64,000 nt of DNA from Petunia secreta (GCA_029990175.1 JARKIP010000023.1:22587501-22651500); one strand, 5' to 3'; counted from the first letter of the stretch, positions 34,031 through 45,050 are shown. Notes: a model not told the origin generated them from the sequence alone. Numbers and translations: made by a program.

Positions 34031-35769
34031 CGAACTCAGTCAGTCTTCTCTTGTTAGCAACAATATCCTTGATTTATTTAGCATATTTGGGAAAATCTCG
34101 CAAAAGCTCCACCAAAGGAATATTTCCTGAATCTGACTCAAGATCTCCAAAAATTTCTTGCATGCTGCATCAACTTTCTGCTTCTGAAGTCTTTGAGGGA
34201 AAGGTGGTGGTGGTCTCACAATAGCAGACTCGGCCTGCTTTTCTGTCACTTTCTCAGCTTCTTTCTCCACCTTTCTATCAGCATTAGGCTCTAATTCACC
34301 AACAGGCTTCCTTGGCTTTGGGGGAACTTCTTCTAGAGCTCTTCCATTCCTCAAAGTAACTGCTTGCAGAAATTCTTTAGGATTTTTCTCTGTATCACTT
34401 GGCAAAGCACCCCGAGGTCTATTATTCTGTGCTCCAGCTAGCTGCCCCATTTGTCTCTCAAGTTCTTTCTAAGCATTGCTCAAATCTTTTATTGTTTGTG
34501 CCTGAGCTGCTGAATCATCCATGAGTTTTTGCTGCCCTGCAAAAAATTTTCTAAGCATATCCTCAACTGAATTAGGCTGCTGTGGCTGAGCCTGCGACTG
34601 TGACCCCTGTTGTGGTGCATTTTACCGATTATTTTGGGGTCTCTCATTGCCTTGTAGCTGCTCACGGTTATCCCTCCAAGAAAAATTTGGGTGACTACGC
34701 CAATTGGTGTTATATCTATTACCATATTGATTGCGATTCTGACCCTGTGACCTGTTCTGATTACCCACATAATACACTAACTCTGGATTAGATGGACAGA
34801 CAGTGGCATGATCCTCTCCAGAAACCTCACAAAAGACTTGAAGTTGTTGCACTGGAGCTACTTGTTGTTGAGTCTGCGGCAGAGCTAGCTTGCTGATTTG
34901 ATTGGAAATAGCATCCATTTACGCCCTCAGCTCTGCAACTGCATCTAATTGAAGTACCCCAGCAGATTTCTATGCAGTAGCTCTACCAACTCCATGCCAA
35001 TCAGGATTGCTCTGCGAAAACTTGTCTAGTAAATCATAGATCTGGTCAAAATTTAAGGCCAGTACTTGGCCTCCAGCAGCAGCATCTACCACGATCTTAG
35101 TATGCGCATTCAACTCCTCAAAAAAAGTATGTGCAATAACCTCATTGGATTGGTTGTGGTGTGGACAATCTCTTAATAAAGCTTTAAATCGCTCCCAGGC
35201 TGAATATAAAGACTCTCATTCTATCTGTCTGAAGGACATAATTTCACTCCTCAGTCGGGCTGTCTTGGCAGATGGATAACATTTAGCCAAGAACTTTTTA
35301 GCCAAATCCTCCCAAGTAGTGATAGACCTAGGCTTTTCAGCCTTTAACCACTTCCTTGCTGCCCCAATCAGTGAAAACGGGAACAACGTCAAGCGAACAT
35401 AATCAGTAGGAACTCCCGTTGGGGTATAAGTATCACTGATCTCCAGGAAATTCTGAATGTGTTGCTGCGGATCTTCATGAAGTAATCCAGCATATTGCCC
35501 AGTCACATGCAGGAATTGAATCATGCTGAGCTTAATCTCAAAGTGCTCGGTGATAGCGGACTTCACAATACTAGACGCCACTCCCCCCAGGCTGGGAAGA
35601 GCAACATCTCGCACCACTACTGCTCGTTCTTCTGCCATTTCAGTGGGTAAGGAAGCAAGTACAATTGCTAGTGCTTCTCGGTCTCTCGCTTCTCTTCTTA
35701 CCCTTCTCAAGGTCCTTTCAGGCTTGGATCAAAAGGTGCGAGTGGTTCATCCCTTCTATTCCTTTGCAT
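34031..35769 (-). pseudogene. AthC gag
   Basis: The start codon is placed at 35769 (MQRNRRDEPL), with a frameshift near 35740. The gag domain is open at 35710-35216 (FPFSLIGAARKWLKAEKPRSITTWEDLAKKFLAKCYP). The same frame then continues through about five in-frame stops (near 35213, 34970, 34920, 34620 and 34470). A weak knuckle CEVSGEDHATVC near 34840 lacks its second Cys. A Gln/Asn-rich segment and a Pro/Glu/Lys-rich tail follow. A frameshift near 34115 leads to the protease frame. Confidence 0.85.
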
Positions 35770-35868
35770 GCAAAACCTATTGCCTGAAACAGCACAAGAA
35801 ACTCAACAAAAAAATTAAACCTGAATAGATAATAAGTAATCGTTCAAAAAGAAATCAGTCAATAATTA

Positions 35869-35887
35869 GTCCCCGGCAACGGCGCCA
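35869..35887 (-). other. AthC primer-binding site (tRNA-Asp)
   Basis: In element sense TGGCGCCGTTGCCGGGGAC, seven bases after the 5' LTR. It matches the complement of plant tRNA-Asp as I recall it, the usual Athila primer. Confidence 0.9.
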
Positions 35888-35893
35888 AAAACT

Positions 35894-37188
35894 TGTTGCT
35901 CCCAACGCACACGCAAGTATACGCGGTCGACAAGTAATAAAATGATAAGTAGAGTATCGTTCCTACGAGGACTATTCAGACTGACGCTTAACAAATAATT
36001 TCTAACTACTATTCAGGGATCTTTTTCCAATAGTGAGAGTTTTCATTAACTAAGAGCAATAATGTAAATGGGGGAAATTCAGTCAAATAATGGAGCAAAT
36101 GTTGGTTGTAAACAATATTAAGGAGACGGTCCAGGGTCAGAGTTACGAACAATCCAGTTGAGTTTTCCAATTGATTCCACTTCTTAAATCCCGAATTACT
36201 AACTAACATAGTAAATGTACTCGTGAAAACCTTTCAATTCTTCACGGTCTATGCAGGCTACTCAAATCCCTATATGTCTATGGGTGGAATCACGTGCACG
36301 CATTAACGAATTCTGTAATTAGTTAAGCTAGGCGAGCAAGTATATGTCTATCCTACTCACAAATTGGTTCCCCGATGCCCGGGTTCACAAACCAGCCCTA
36401 CTCTTTCTTATTGCGTTCATAAATTCCCTCTTTTGAGTTTAATCTAAAAACCATAGATAATGCATAATTATCGAGCTCTAACAATTACACAAGTGAAATC
36501 AAGAAATAATAAGTAACTTGTTATGAGATTCAATTAAGGGAAATCAATCTTTAAAACTTTCATGAAATACTCTAACCCTAGAACGTAAGATTTAGCCACG
36601 CATAATCATAATCACAAGGCAATGAATTGATGAAATAATGATGTAATAGATTAATAGATGAAAGAAAAGGAATTAAACCCTTGTTCAATGAAGTATGGTA
36701 CTCTCTAGTTGCTCCAAAGTCTCAACCCTTATCAAAAACTAAGTAGAAGAGTATTTATAGGGTTTACAAAGGCCTAGCAATAAGTTACCCCTAAGCCTAG
36801 ACGAAATAGGAAGTCCAAAAATGCTCCAGGGGCGCTGTAGCTGGCGCCCCGCGCCCCCGAACGCGCGCACGAAGGCAGAATCCGTCGAAATCCAAGCGCC
36901 ATAGCCACGCCCCACGCTGAGAAACGTGCCAGAAGGCTTCGTCTGCTTTCCTTGCTCCGCAGCTCGCGTCGTGTCATGCCATCGTGTGCTCGATCCAATC
37001 CTCAATCAAAATCCAATCTTTTCTTGCTCGATCATGCTCTTTAAACCTCCAATTGCACTTCATGACGACCTACACACATACGACACAATATATGTCAAAA
37101 TCACATTCATAAACTAGAAAACGGGCGAATAAAATACTCAAACATGAGGAAATATTAAAGAAATATAGGCATAAAATGCCAAACATCA
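35894..37188 (-). repeat. AthC 5' LTR
   Basis: 1295 bp, TG...CA. It has a minus-strand TATA box at 36752-36759. It lacks a block of a few dozen bases present in the other LTR near 25890-25925. The target duplication GTTGT follows at 37189. Confidence 0.95.
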
Positions 37189-37193
37189 GTTGT

Positions 37194-38704
37194 TGATAAG
37201 GTCTTTGATAACCACCTTGATCATACCCTCTTTACCTTGATAATTTCCCAGATAATTTGCTTCTTCATCTTCTTAGATTTTATAACATTTCTCTGGGTAG
37301 TATCCCTCTTGTCCATGTTGAACAAGAGACAAAGGAACACCCCTCGGAGTAACATAACCCATTGGAGCCACTTAATGCCTGCCATTTGTGGTTTGAATGT
37401 TTTCTACCTTGTTGGTCTTCTTTTCATTTGCTTTTCTATCTATATTTAATTTTTTATTCATGAGCTCAACAGAGGTTAAGATTCTTTCTATCTTCTCATC
37501 TTGAGCTTCCAATCTCTCCATCATCAAGGGGCTTATCCCACTTTCTCTACCCGAATTTTTAGCTCTTGATTTCCATTCTTGTGATTGTTTGATAACCTTG
37601 TCTAGAACCTCTTTTACCTCCTCATACCTCTTGTCCATGGTGACACCATCACAAGGAGTATCCAAAGCGTATTGATTCATTATGTTAAGCCCTTGGTAAA
37701 AGCATTGCAACAACATGTTTTCTTTAAACCCATGGTTAGGGCACCAAAGCAACACATCTTGGAAAGCTTCCCAAGCTTCGGTCAAAGAATTGGATGAATC
37801 TTGTTCAAACATATAAATTATATCTCTCAATGAAGCTTGTTTCCCCTTCGGTGAGAACTTTGCTAGGAATTGCTTCACTAATTCTTGCCATGAAAAGATG
37901 GAATTTCTCGGTAATTTGTTCAACCATGCTTTAGCTTCCCCATTAAGAGAGTACGGAAACACCCTTAGTTGCAATGACTCTTCCGATACCCTTGCCGACT
38001 TTTAAAGACTAAAAGTTTGCACAAAATTTCTCAAGTGATCATTTGCATCTTCATTCTTGCCTCCACTAAAGAAACCATGTTGTTCAAGACCTTCTAGAAT
38101 CACATTAGGAGTACTAAAAGAAGCATTGCCATGAATAGGGGGAGGAACTATAGCACTTGCAAGACTATTCATATTAACTTCCTCCTCGGGTTCACCATCA
38201 TCTTCCAAATCTTGCATTTGTTGATTGTTGTTCTGACCACCTCTAGCATACTCTTGATTTCGGTTACTATTGCGGGCATTCACTCTATTAACATTGCCCC
38301 CTTGGTTGACATTAGGTACCTCCACGGTTTGCACCCCGACCACCTTGGTTCACACCTCGGCCACCCCGGTTTGCATTGTTTCCACCCTGATTAGCATTAC
38401 CTGCAACACTAACATCTTCTCCAAGATTTCCCTCTTCATCTGCTTTCACTCCCGCATTTGCTTGAGCAAAAGGGTTATCACCTTGAAGGGCCATATTCTC
38501 AACTTGAGGATCATTAGCTTCCTCTTGAGGATCAAAATCATCAACTTGATCGACATGAAATGGATAACCCTCTTAGTTGATTTCTACATAGAATTCTTCC
38601 TCATATTCTTCTTCATTTTATTGTGGATCCCCATGTGGTTAATTGTAAAAATGATTGTACCATGCGTTCCGTAAGTACCTATTAGGATTTTTCCAATAGG
38701 CCAT
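37194..38704 (-). pseudogene. AthB gag N-terminal two thirds
   Basis: The ATG at 38704 (MAYWKNPNRYL) is the first after the primer site. The N-terminal part is Asn/Gly-rich (GGNNANRGGRGVNQGGRG, about 38460-38280). A second segment at 38343-38002 ends in FVQTFSL and a stop. The gag domain is at 37974-37372 (LRVFPYSLNGEAKAWLNKLP, SWQELVKQFLAKFSP, LLWCPNHGFKENMLLQCFYQGL). Further stops lie before the AthC insertion point at 37193. The rest of gag continues at 24830. Confidence 0.85.
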
Positions 38705-38799
38705 GTTTCACCTACACAAGGTAAAACAAAAGTAAAACGTAAAATACTAGGACTTGTAAACTCAAAATTGATTAACTAATGCTACGCAATATTGAAATC

Positions 38800-38827
38800 G
38801 TAGTTCCCCTATAACGGCGCCAAAATT
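38800..38827 (-). other. AthB primer-binding site (tRNA-Asp, degenerate)
   Basis: In element sense the site reads TGGCGCCGTTATAGGGG, matching the Asp-tRNA complement with changes at the GCC positions. It adjoins the 5' LTR. Confidence 0.75.
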
Positions 38828-40151
38828 TGATCCACGCTCAATCCTACACCATTAATGGCGAGGGGCGGTCATCAAAATATGGTACCCGATATTGATTCGG
38901 AGTCGATTTCCTAAGGGAACTAGCTCGTTCAAGTAAGAGAGTCACAAATAGAAATTCAAATATTATTTAGTTAAGAGTCCTAGAAATGGGGTTGCTTGTT
39001 GTAAATCTATGTTAAAGCAAGTAATTGATTCTGTATTAAGAGGCTAGGAGTATAAACGGCTAATAGTAGCTTCCAATCAACGGGTATAATAGTTTCACCT
39101 TCCTAACACGTGCATAATTATGGTCGAGTCGTTCTACTGTAATCCCTAGAATCCTCCAGGCCTAAGAGGAGTCTACTTCACTACGCTCGCCAAAACTATA
39201 GTTAGGTGCATAACGCTCTACTCATAGACTCAAGGAAATGAGACCTCTTCCAAGCGTAAATCCTTTTAGATAGGTTAGGCTATGTAATAGCCAACAAAAC
39301 CTAAATCTTTGCCAACTCTGCTAATCTACACTAACTAAGCTCTCTGAGTCTTTAATTAGCAAAGTAGACTTGAAACTATAATATCATGGATACCAAGATT
39401 TTGATGTTAATGTAATGGGAGTTGGATAATTGATACTCGTGATATGGTTGGTGAATCTAAGCAACATCTATTGATTTACTACCACTTATAGCATGTTTAC
39501 ACCCTTAGTTATGAATTTAGCTACTCATACTAGGGGTTCGGATGAAAGCAACAAACATGTAATGAAATAAGAAATGTTTTCAAACATAGATCTTGAATTG
39601 ATATATGAATCAAGATTCACAAGTACAAGTTATGAAGCTTACAAAGTGATGAAAAGCCTTCTACTTGTCTCTCAAAATCGCCTCTAAGAGTATTGTTTGT
39701 AATATGAAATGTTTTGAAGTAAAACCCTAGCTTTTCTATTTATACTTAGCTAAGATTCGCATCTTCAGTAGCTGAAGCGGTCCGCCTAAACAAGGAGGAG
39801 GTCTGCCCAACTTCTTGGCTCATGAGATTGCACCCTTCATGATTCTTCTCCAGGCTGTTCGCTTGGACATCAAGGCGGGTTGCCACAAGCTTTGCTTCAA
39901 TTTTCAGCTCTATGTTTCTTCCTTAGGAGGTCCACCTAAGCTTGAGGCGGAGCGTCTATCTGTAGCATCACGAACTTCACACTTTGGCTCCAATTCTCGC
40001 TCTTTAACTTCAATCTTTAGCCAATGTTCATGCAAACTCATTAAAACTTCAAACTAAACAATTTATGAGATTAACAACACCAAATATTGCTTTTGGATTC
40101 AAAAATGAAAGCTTAAACTAGTCTTTAAGTTGGTAAATTACCAACTTATTA
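38828..40151 (-). repeat. AthB 5' LTR
   Basis: 1324 bp, homologous to 6933-8324. The minus-strand TATA box is at 39737-39744, and the GGCGG-type palindromes lie at 39775-39960, upstream of it in element sense. The outer terminus reads TTA where the other copy has TCA. Confidence 0.85.
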
Positions 40152-40499
40152 ACCCCCATTGGTCAAACGGGAGTACACTACCTCGCAGATTTCAAGTGCA
40201 ATTGGGAGCTTATCGAAGACGCGGAGGCTTGAGCTGGGAACCTACCTTAAATGTGGTTTTCCCCAGGGTATCCCATAGGCAGTGGCCGATGAGCCATTGC
40301 AATAGCAATCCATCCAAACCAGACAGACAAGGTGAAAGCCATGTATCGTGTATAGATTCAGAGTTTGGTGACTCCTTGATCGGCTGATTGCTCGAAGTTA
40401 TATATCTTCTTTCCCACCATGAAAAAGAGCCAGGAATTGGAGCCTCAACCCAGTACTACTGAAGGAGATACCTGAACGTCTACTACATCCTAGAAGAGA

Positions 40500-40809
40500 A
40501 GCCTCGCGACAGCAGAGGGGTTTAAGCCTCCTGACCATGTATTATAAGAGGAATATCACAGGAACCGCTGTGTTAGAAGAAGAGTACACCGTAATTATTG
40601 CACATGCCACAATGAAGACATTTCGATGAACATTATTAGAATTCCGATCAAACTTCACGACTTGGAGGACTCAGTTCGTCTGTTCATCGATGGAGAAAAA
40701 GAGGAAGATAACTTCATATGGTCTTTTATCTACAGTTTTCTTATGCACCATCCATTCTGAACAAAGGAATATTTTTAGGAATCTTAGACTACGGTCAAAG
40801 GAAAACATT
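40500..40809 (-). pseudogene. T1 antisense reading frame, second type
   Basis: A reading frame opposite to T1, beginning MFSFDRSLRFL at 40809, about 100 bases after the minus-strand TATA box at 40908-40915. Homologous frames occur in T6 (54611 down to 54290: MFAFDPGLIF, LLCSEWM, FFVHEETDEVPRI) and T8 (62100-61900: MFSVDPDLIF, LHSEWMM, IHKEMNRVPRV). The copy here has a stop after IDEQTN but continues VLQVVKFDRNSNNVHRNVFIVACAII. No known family is recognised, and it does not resemble the T2 antisense protein. It may be chance conservation of a shared nucleotide sequence. Confidence 0.4.
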
Positions 40810-40907
40810 TTTGTAGATAGAAGAGTTATGCATTCATAAGGAAACTTTGAGGAGATGGAGTTTTTTTCTGAAAAAGATTTGTGATTCCACAATTATAATG
40901 GAGCTCC

Positions 40908-40915
40908 TATTTATA
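40908..40915 (-). promoter_or_regulatory. Antisense TATA box in T1 3' region
   Basis: CCTATAAATAGG on the minus strand. Equivalents are at 54714-54721 (TATAAATA), 57662-57669 (TATAAAAA) and 62198-62204 (TATAAAA). Each lies roughly 280-290 bases before the LTR. Confidence 0.5.
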
Positions 40916-41196
40916 GGCCAGAGAAGATAAGGACGGAGCATGAAATAGTCAAGCATAATTATGGCTTGAGATATAAAATGATTTGGCGCAGCGAAAAGCA
41001 TTCTTGGAAAGGTACATAGAATCAATATCAACCAATCAGATAAAGTCACACGGAGTTCTCGAAGAAATCAGAATCATTCTAAGTTAGAGAGACTGCGAGT
41101 TTCAAGGAGTCAGTGAGATATCTTATCAGATCCATCTTCTACACCGCTTTCACTTCCTGACTGCTTTCGTCAGCACTCAGCAAGTGGGGGATCGAC

Positions 41197-41559
41197 TGTG
41201 TGGGAAAAATACGTCACCTACTATTACGGGGTTATAAGTAAAGTTGGTAAGCCTAGACTTATCCTTCAAGTCACCAGGCACAGAGGATACATGCCCGCCC
41301 CACGAGTTATGACTGTTCAGGCGGTACAGGCGTAGGACGCAAGGTATACATCCTGCCGCTTTAGGATTTACAGTCTCCTAGTTAGGGTTTCGTATATATC
41401 ACCGCCTTGAGTTTATAGGCGCGTGGCCTTTATTAGTATTTGTATTTTACCATAATTAGGATTGGGTAAGTCTCTACGATAAATACCCCTACTTATATTG
41501 TATTGTACATCAAGCGATTCACACCGAATCCGGCTATTCTCAAGAAATAATACTACTTA
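41197..41559 (+). repeat. T1 3' LTR, truncated by T3
   Basis: Homologous to the first 363 bases of the family LTR. It stops at ACTACTTA, where the T3 LTR begins. The missing last part of about 115 bases was not found in plus orientation elsewhere in the window. Confidence 0.85.
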
Positions 41560-42040
41560 TGTATGGGCAAAAATACACCACCTACTATTACGGGGATATG
41601 AGTCCAGCTGGTGAGACTAGACTTATACTACAAGTCACCTAGCGTAAAGGATAAATGCATGTCCTACGAGTTATGACCGTTCTGGCGGTACGGGCATAAG
41701 ACAAAGGGCATACATCCTACCACCTTAGGGTCACAGAATCCTAGTTAAGATTTTGTACACCACCAACTTGAGTTATAGGCTCATGGCCTTATTAGTCTTT
41801 GTATTTTACCTTAATTTAGACAGGTTATCCATTACAATAAAAACCGATCCTTACATTGTATTGTACATGATCACGATTCACCACTGAATCCGGCTATTCT
41901 CAAGGAATAAGACTACTTTACCTTTCTTGCAAATTATTTCTCTCTTTTATTTATTTACTTTTCCCTCGTATTTTCTGTATTCATTGTGACCTCATTATTG
42001 ATTAATTGTTTACCCTAGGCGACCGATTTAGGCATAAATA
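41560..42040 (+). repeat. T3 5' LTR
   Basis: 481 bp, TGTATGGG...AAATA, homologous to the other Tat LTRs. The primer site (TGGTGCCCACCGTGGGGC) follows at 42044-42061, one mismatch from the Lys-tRNA complement. Confidence 0.9.
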
Positions 42041-42102
42041 GTTTGGTGCCCACCGTGGGGCCCAGGCAATTGTAGTTATTATACAAAGAAAAAGGCGCAA
42101 CC

Positions 42103-43450
42103 ATGTCTGATGATAGCAGCAACATTCTGAAGAACACTACAGATAAAGCAGATGAACCCGTGAAAAATCCCAATAATCCCAGCGTGCAACCTAAGGATCT
42201 CGTTGAGCAACCAAAAGGCTCTTCCTAGGAGCCAACTCACGTTGCCAGCAACAGAGAAGGCGATCGATTACTCGAAGGTAATCCCGAGTTCCCGATGCTT
42301 TTTTGTTAATCTTCTCAAAATCATGTCAGAACAACAGCAGTGGGATTCAAGCAATATAGTCGAAGGAGTATAGTTGAAGCTAGGATCAATGTTTTCGGGA
42401 TCGTCTCAGAGGCCAGCATCCTTGTGAGGACCAACGCCCACGAACAATTCACCAGCATCTGTTCCTAGCCGCAGGCCCAACATGGGTACTGCACCTGGAG
42501 GGTCATAAACTATCAACAATCAAGACCTTAAGGGAGCGCCCATGTAACAGCCCAGCTAAGGGTTAAGTGTTCCACATCGGCATAACACAGGAGTGATCCT
42601 GGGTATATAAGTTAACTGGCCTTAGACCCTAGTGACGCGTTTTAAAGCCGTGCGGGCCTAGGCCCAAAGCGGACAATATTACTGGCGGACTTGGGCTGTT
42701 ACAGATAGTATTAGAGCCACTCCGTGTCAGTCTTGTCGATGTGGGTTACAGTTCAGTGCTGAGTCTAGGCGAATCCCGGTACGCGGGACAAACCTCAGCG
42801 AGAATGCTGAGTCCATAAAAGGGGGTGTATGTAACACCCCAGCTAAGGGTTAAGTGTCCCACATCGGCATAACACAGGAGTGATCCTGGGTATATAAGTT
42901 AACCGCTAATGTGTCGGGTGCTCCACCCCAAGTTACCACGGTAGATGAGCAAAAATTTTACAAGCATGCTTACAAAGCAAGCGCTGCACCGGTTTGCATA
43001 CCAAAGCACTTCTGCCTACCGAATAACTTGAAGTATGACGGAACAACTTTTGTGGATGAGCAAAATGTTGTGTACTATACGGCTTTAAAGGGTAACGAGA
43101 TCACTAAAGAAGAGATTTATCGGGAAGGCAAAGACATTACCGACGAACCGGATTGCATGAAAAAAGCACGGAACAACGCAACTTCTAAGACTACGGAATA
43201 CAGGTGAATGCAGTGGAGTTAGCTACGAATCACTTTGAGAAACTAGTTTCCAGGGTGCACTGGCCACATACTATTAAGAGTGCGACAGGAAATTACTCAA
43301 TGGCCTACTGCGATTTTCATCGGAGTAATGGCCACGTTATATCTGACTGTAATGCTCTGATGCTTGAGATTAAGCACTTGTTTAAAAAAGGACACCTCAA
43401 AGACCTGATCATAGAAGGAGAAAGACGACTCAGAGCGCACGACCCTTAGG
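42103..43450 (+). pseudogene. T3 gag, interrupted by a TRIM
   Basis: ATG at 42103 (MSDDSSNILKN). The N-terminal spacer has stops and a frame change near 42300. The TRIM at 42543-42903 replaces the segment just before the gag domain. After it the frame 42911-43207 carries VTTVDEQKFYKHAYKASAAPVCIPKHF and KYDGTT, then a large deletion (the WYTQLPM part is lost). The C-terminal part (43204-43449) has an intact variant knuckle, C-x2-H-x4-H-x4-C, at 43309-43350 (CDFHRSNGHVISDC). Confidence 0.8.
42543..42903 (+). mobile_element. TRIM-like miniature LTR element
   Basis: 5' LTR 42543-42703 (161 bp) with perfect 8-bp inverted ends TGTAACAG...CTGTTACA and an internal TATATAAG. A Met-tRNA-like primer site (TAGTATTAGAGCC, 42706-42718, two transitions from TGGTATCAGAGCC) follows. 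About 110 bp of internal sequence lead to a purine tract (AAAAGGGGGTGTA, 42817-42829), then the 3' LTR from 42830, which is cut after 74 bp. No coding capacity. It sits inside T3 gag, and the missing LTR end was lost together with some gag sequence. Confidence 0.85.
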
Positions 43451-44025
43451 ACAAGCGAAGCATCAATGCAATCTTATCTACACCCATGCCCGAAGAAACT
43501 TGAAAGACTTAAACACCGGGAGTATCTGTTAGCCCGATTGCGTTCAGACCAGGAGATGAGAAAAGAGAGCACTAGGAGGCCTTCACAGTCCCAATTAAGG
43601 TGCTTGGCTTTCAGATAGAACAAGATCTGTTTGACTCAAGAAGTGATGTAAACATCATTTAATATGAGGTACTGCGGAAAATGGTCCAGAACGGCCTGAT
43701 AATTCTGAGCCCCTACAGAATAACCAGCTTCAACAGTATTTATGAAAAACCTATCGAGCAACTAGCTATGCCGATCTGTATCCCGGGCGTGATAAACATA
43801 ACACCTTCTCAAGTATTGGGTTGCAGTATCTCATACGACGTCATCCTAGGACTACCATGGATACATGAAGTAAAGGGAGTACCCTCAACACTTCACCAAG
43901 TTTTCAGATACCCGACCCCTTGCGGGATCAGCGAGTTACGGAGTGAGCGGTCCTTACCCAGAGAAAGTCAAGCACCCGAGAAGAGCGCTGACGTGAGGTC
44001 GATGGTGGAGGAGCCATTATAGGAT
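43451..44025 (+). pseudogene. T3 protease
   Basis: The active site reads DSRSDVNII (about 43630), with Gly of D-S-G changed to Arg, then a stop. The frame 43681-44022 holds the rest: ITSFNSIYEKPIEQLAMPICIPGV, SYDVILGLPWIHEVKGVPSTLHQVFRYPTP. A Glu/Ser-rich tail runs straight into the linker at 44026, with no RT between. Confidence 0.75.
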
Positions 44026-44640
44026 ATGTCCATCAAGCAGAAAGCCATAATAGAAATAGGAGAGCTTAGAGAGCGGGTATCAGAGATGAGTAATCTTGTC
44101 CCTCGAGCCGCCGAATTACAGTACCAGCTCTATGAAGTTGTGGTAAAGCATGAAGATCCTGCATTGTCAATACTTTGTTGTCAAGCATTTACACGAGTAA
44201 AAACGAACCTCCTGAAACCTCCAATAATAACTGAGCCGGTCCCATGAGAGAACCTGTTGCTGTACGTGACAATCTCGAAAGTGGCATGGAATATAGTCCA
44301 TATGCGAGAAAAAGTTGGGATAGAACTTCCTATAAAATATGCTAGTAAAGGACTTCTGTAGGTGGATGGACGCCTGCCATTACCAGTTCAATTCGTGGCA
44401 GCGGTAGTCATGGCAATGCAAGAGTTGCGCCCGCATTTCCTTAACCATACAGTCATTGTGGCCTCCTCTGTACCAATGCAGATCATTTAGTCTAAGCCTA
44501 GTTTGTCAAAAGGTTAGCAGAGTGGGCCGAGGAGCTTGGAGAGTATGACATTATTTATTAGCCACGAACAGCTATCATGTTGCAAACCCTAGAGGATTTC
44601 GCTGTGGATTTCAACGAAGAGTTAGCATCAGAGGTATAGG
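44026..44640 (+). pseudogene. T3 linker and first RNase H
   Basis: The linker (KAIIEIGELRERVSEMSNLVPRAAELQYQLYEVVVKHEDP) is probably helical. RNase H follows: AFTRVKTNLLKPPIITEPVP, then after a stop LLLYVTISKVAWN, KYASKGLL, LPVQFVAAVVMAMQELRPHFLNH. Frame breaks follow near 44490. The same layout as T1 and T8. Confidence 0.7.
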
Positions 44641-45050
44641 AGTCGATAAATAACACAGAGGTGGTTAAGCCCAGACAATGGGTAATCCACACGGGTGTGG
44701 TACTCAAAGGGGAAGAGGACGACCTTGATTTGTGGATTACAATACCCACCGGGAGGATCTTTTTGCAAGGCCGCAAGATTCTTGTACGACGAAGCAGAAT
44801 ATGAAGCCATAATTCAAGCTCTTGGCTTAGCCTACATATTGGGGGTCAGAGAGATCAATCTCCATAACGGCTCCCGGCCAGTGGTCAATCGAGTGAAAAA
44901 AATCTTTACCATTGAAGGTGTATGAACGTCAGATCGACAAGAAAAGATAAGGGCACTTCTAAGAAACTTTCGCAAATGGATGTTTATTTATCAGGAGGAA
45001 TGCTTAAAAGATGACGAAGTGGCTGAAGACACAAACATCAACTCGGGAGA
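44641..45050 (+). pseudogene. T3 archaeal-type RNase H remnant
   Basis: First strand QWVIHTGV (the expected Asp is Gly), then LDLWITIPTGR. After a frame change YDEAEYEAIIQALGLAYILGVREINLHNGSRPVVNRVKKIF (44787-44925). This matches the second RNase H of Tat elements. Short stops and shifts follow. Confidence 0.65.

Larger units (their letters stand above)
24831..37188 (-). mobile_element. AthC: complete Athila-lineage element
   Basis: 12,358 bp with both LTRs, a perfect Asp-tRNA primer site and a perfect 5-bp target duplication GTTGT (24826-24830 and 37189-37193), inserted into the Asn/Gln-rich part of AthB gag. Minus-strand order: 5' LTR, gag, protease, RT, RNase H, integrase, third ORF, 3' LTR. 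It is the youngest full element here: the first 190 LTR bases differ at only five sites, all transitions. It is inactive because of in-frame stops in gag and pol and several 1-nt frameshifts. Confidence 0.95.
6933..40151 (-). mobile_element. AthB: Athila-lineage element with two nested insertions
   Basis: The span is 33.2 kb. After removing AthC and T2 with their duplicated targets, AthB itself is about 13.8 kb. It reads on the minus strand: 5' LTR (right), Asp-tRNA primer site, gag, protease, RT, RNase H, integrase, third ORF, 3' LTR (left). LTR edges are placed by the end of homology between 6933-8324 and 38828-40151. The outer left edge is uncertain by up to about 10 bases and I see no clean target duplication. 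The LTRs differ at many sites, so this is an old insertion. Confidence 0.85.
40152..41196 (+). other. T1 3' internal region, right half
   Basis: The continuation of T1 after AthB, ending with the polypurine tract GCAAGTGGGGGATCGAC (41180-41196). It aligns with 54300-54997, 57290-57953 and 61760-62487. It carries a minus-strand TATA box and an antisense reading frame (separate entries). Confidence 0.7.
2003..41559 (+). mobile_element. T1: Tat-lineage Ty3/gypsy element, split by AthB
   Basis: T1 is the outermost plus-strand element. It runs 2003-6932, is interrupted by AthB (6933-40151), and resumes at 40152-41559. Its 3' LTR is then cut by T3 at 41560. It holds gag, a protease with a DSGT site, RNase H, an archaeal-type RNase H and a stub of integrase, but no reverse transcriptase. 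The 3' internal half after the interruption aligns with the same region of T8 (61760 onward: shared GGTCAAACGGGAG and GAGCTGGGAACCTA), which shows that 6932 and 40152 were once close together. All frames are broken, so it is inactive. Confidence 0.85.

Noticed and set aside
42543..42703. TRIM LTR as Cassandra (5S-bearing)
   Set aside because: The ends resemble Cassandra, but I see no 5S rRNA promoter boxes within the 161 bp.
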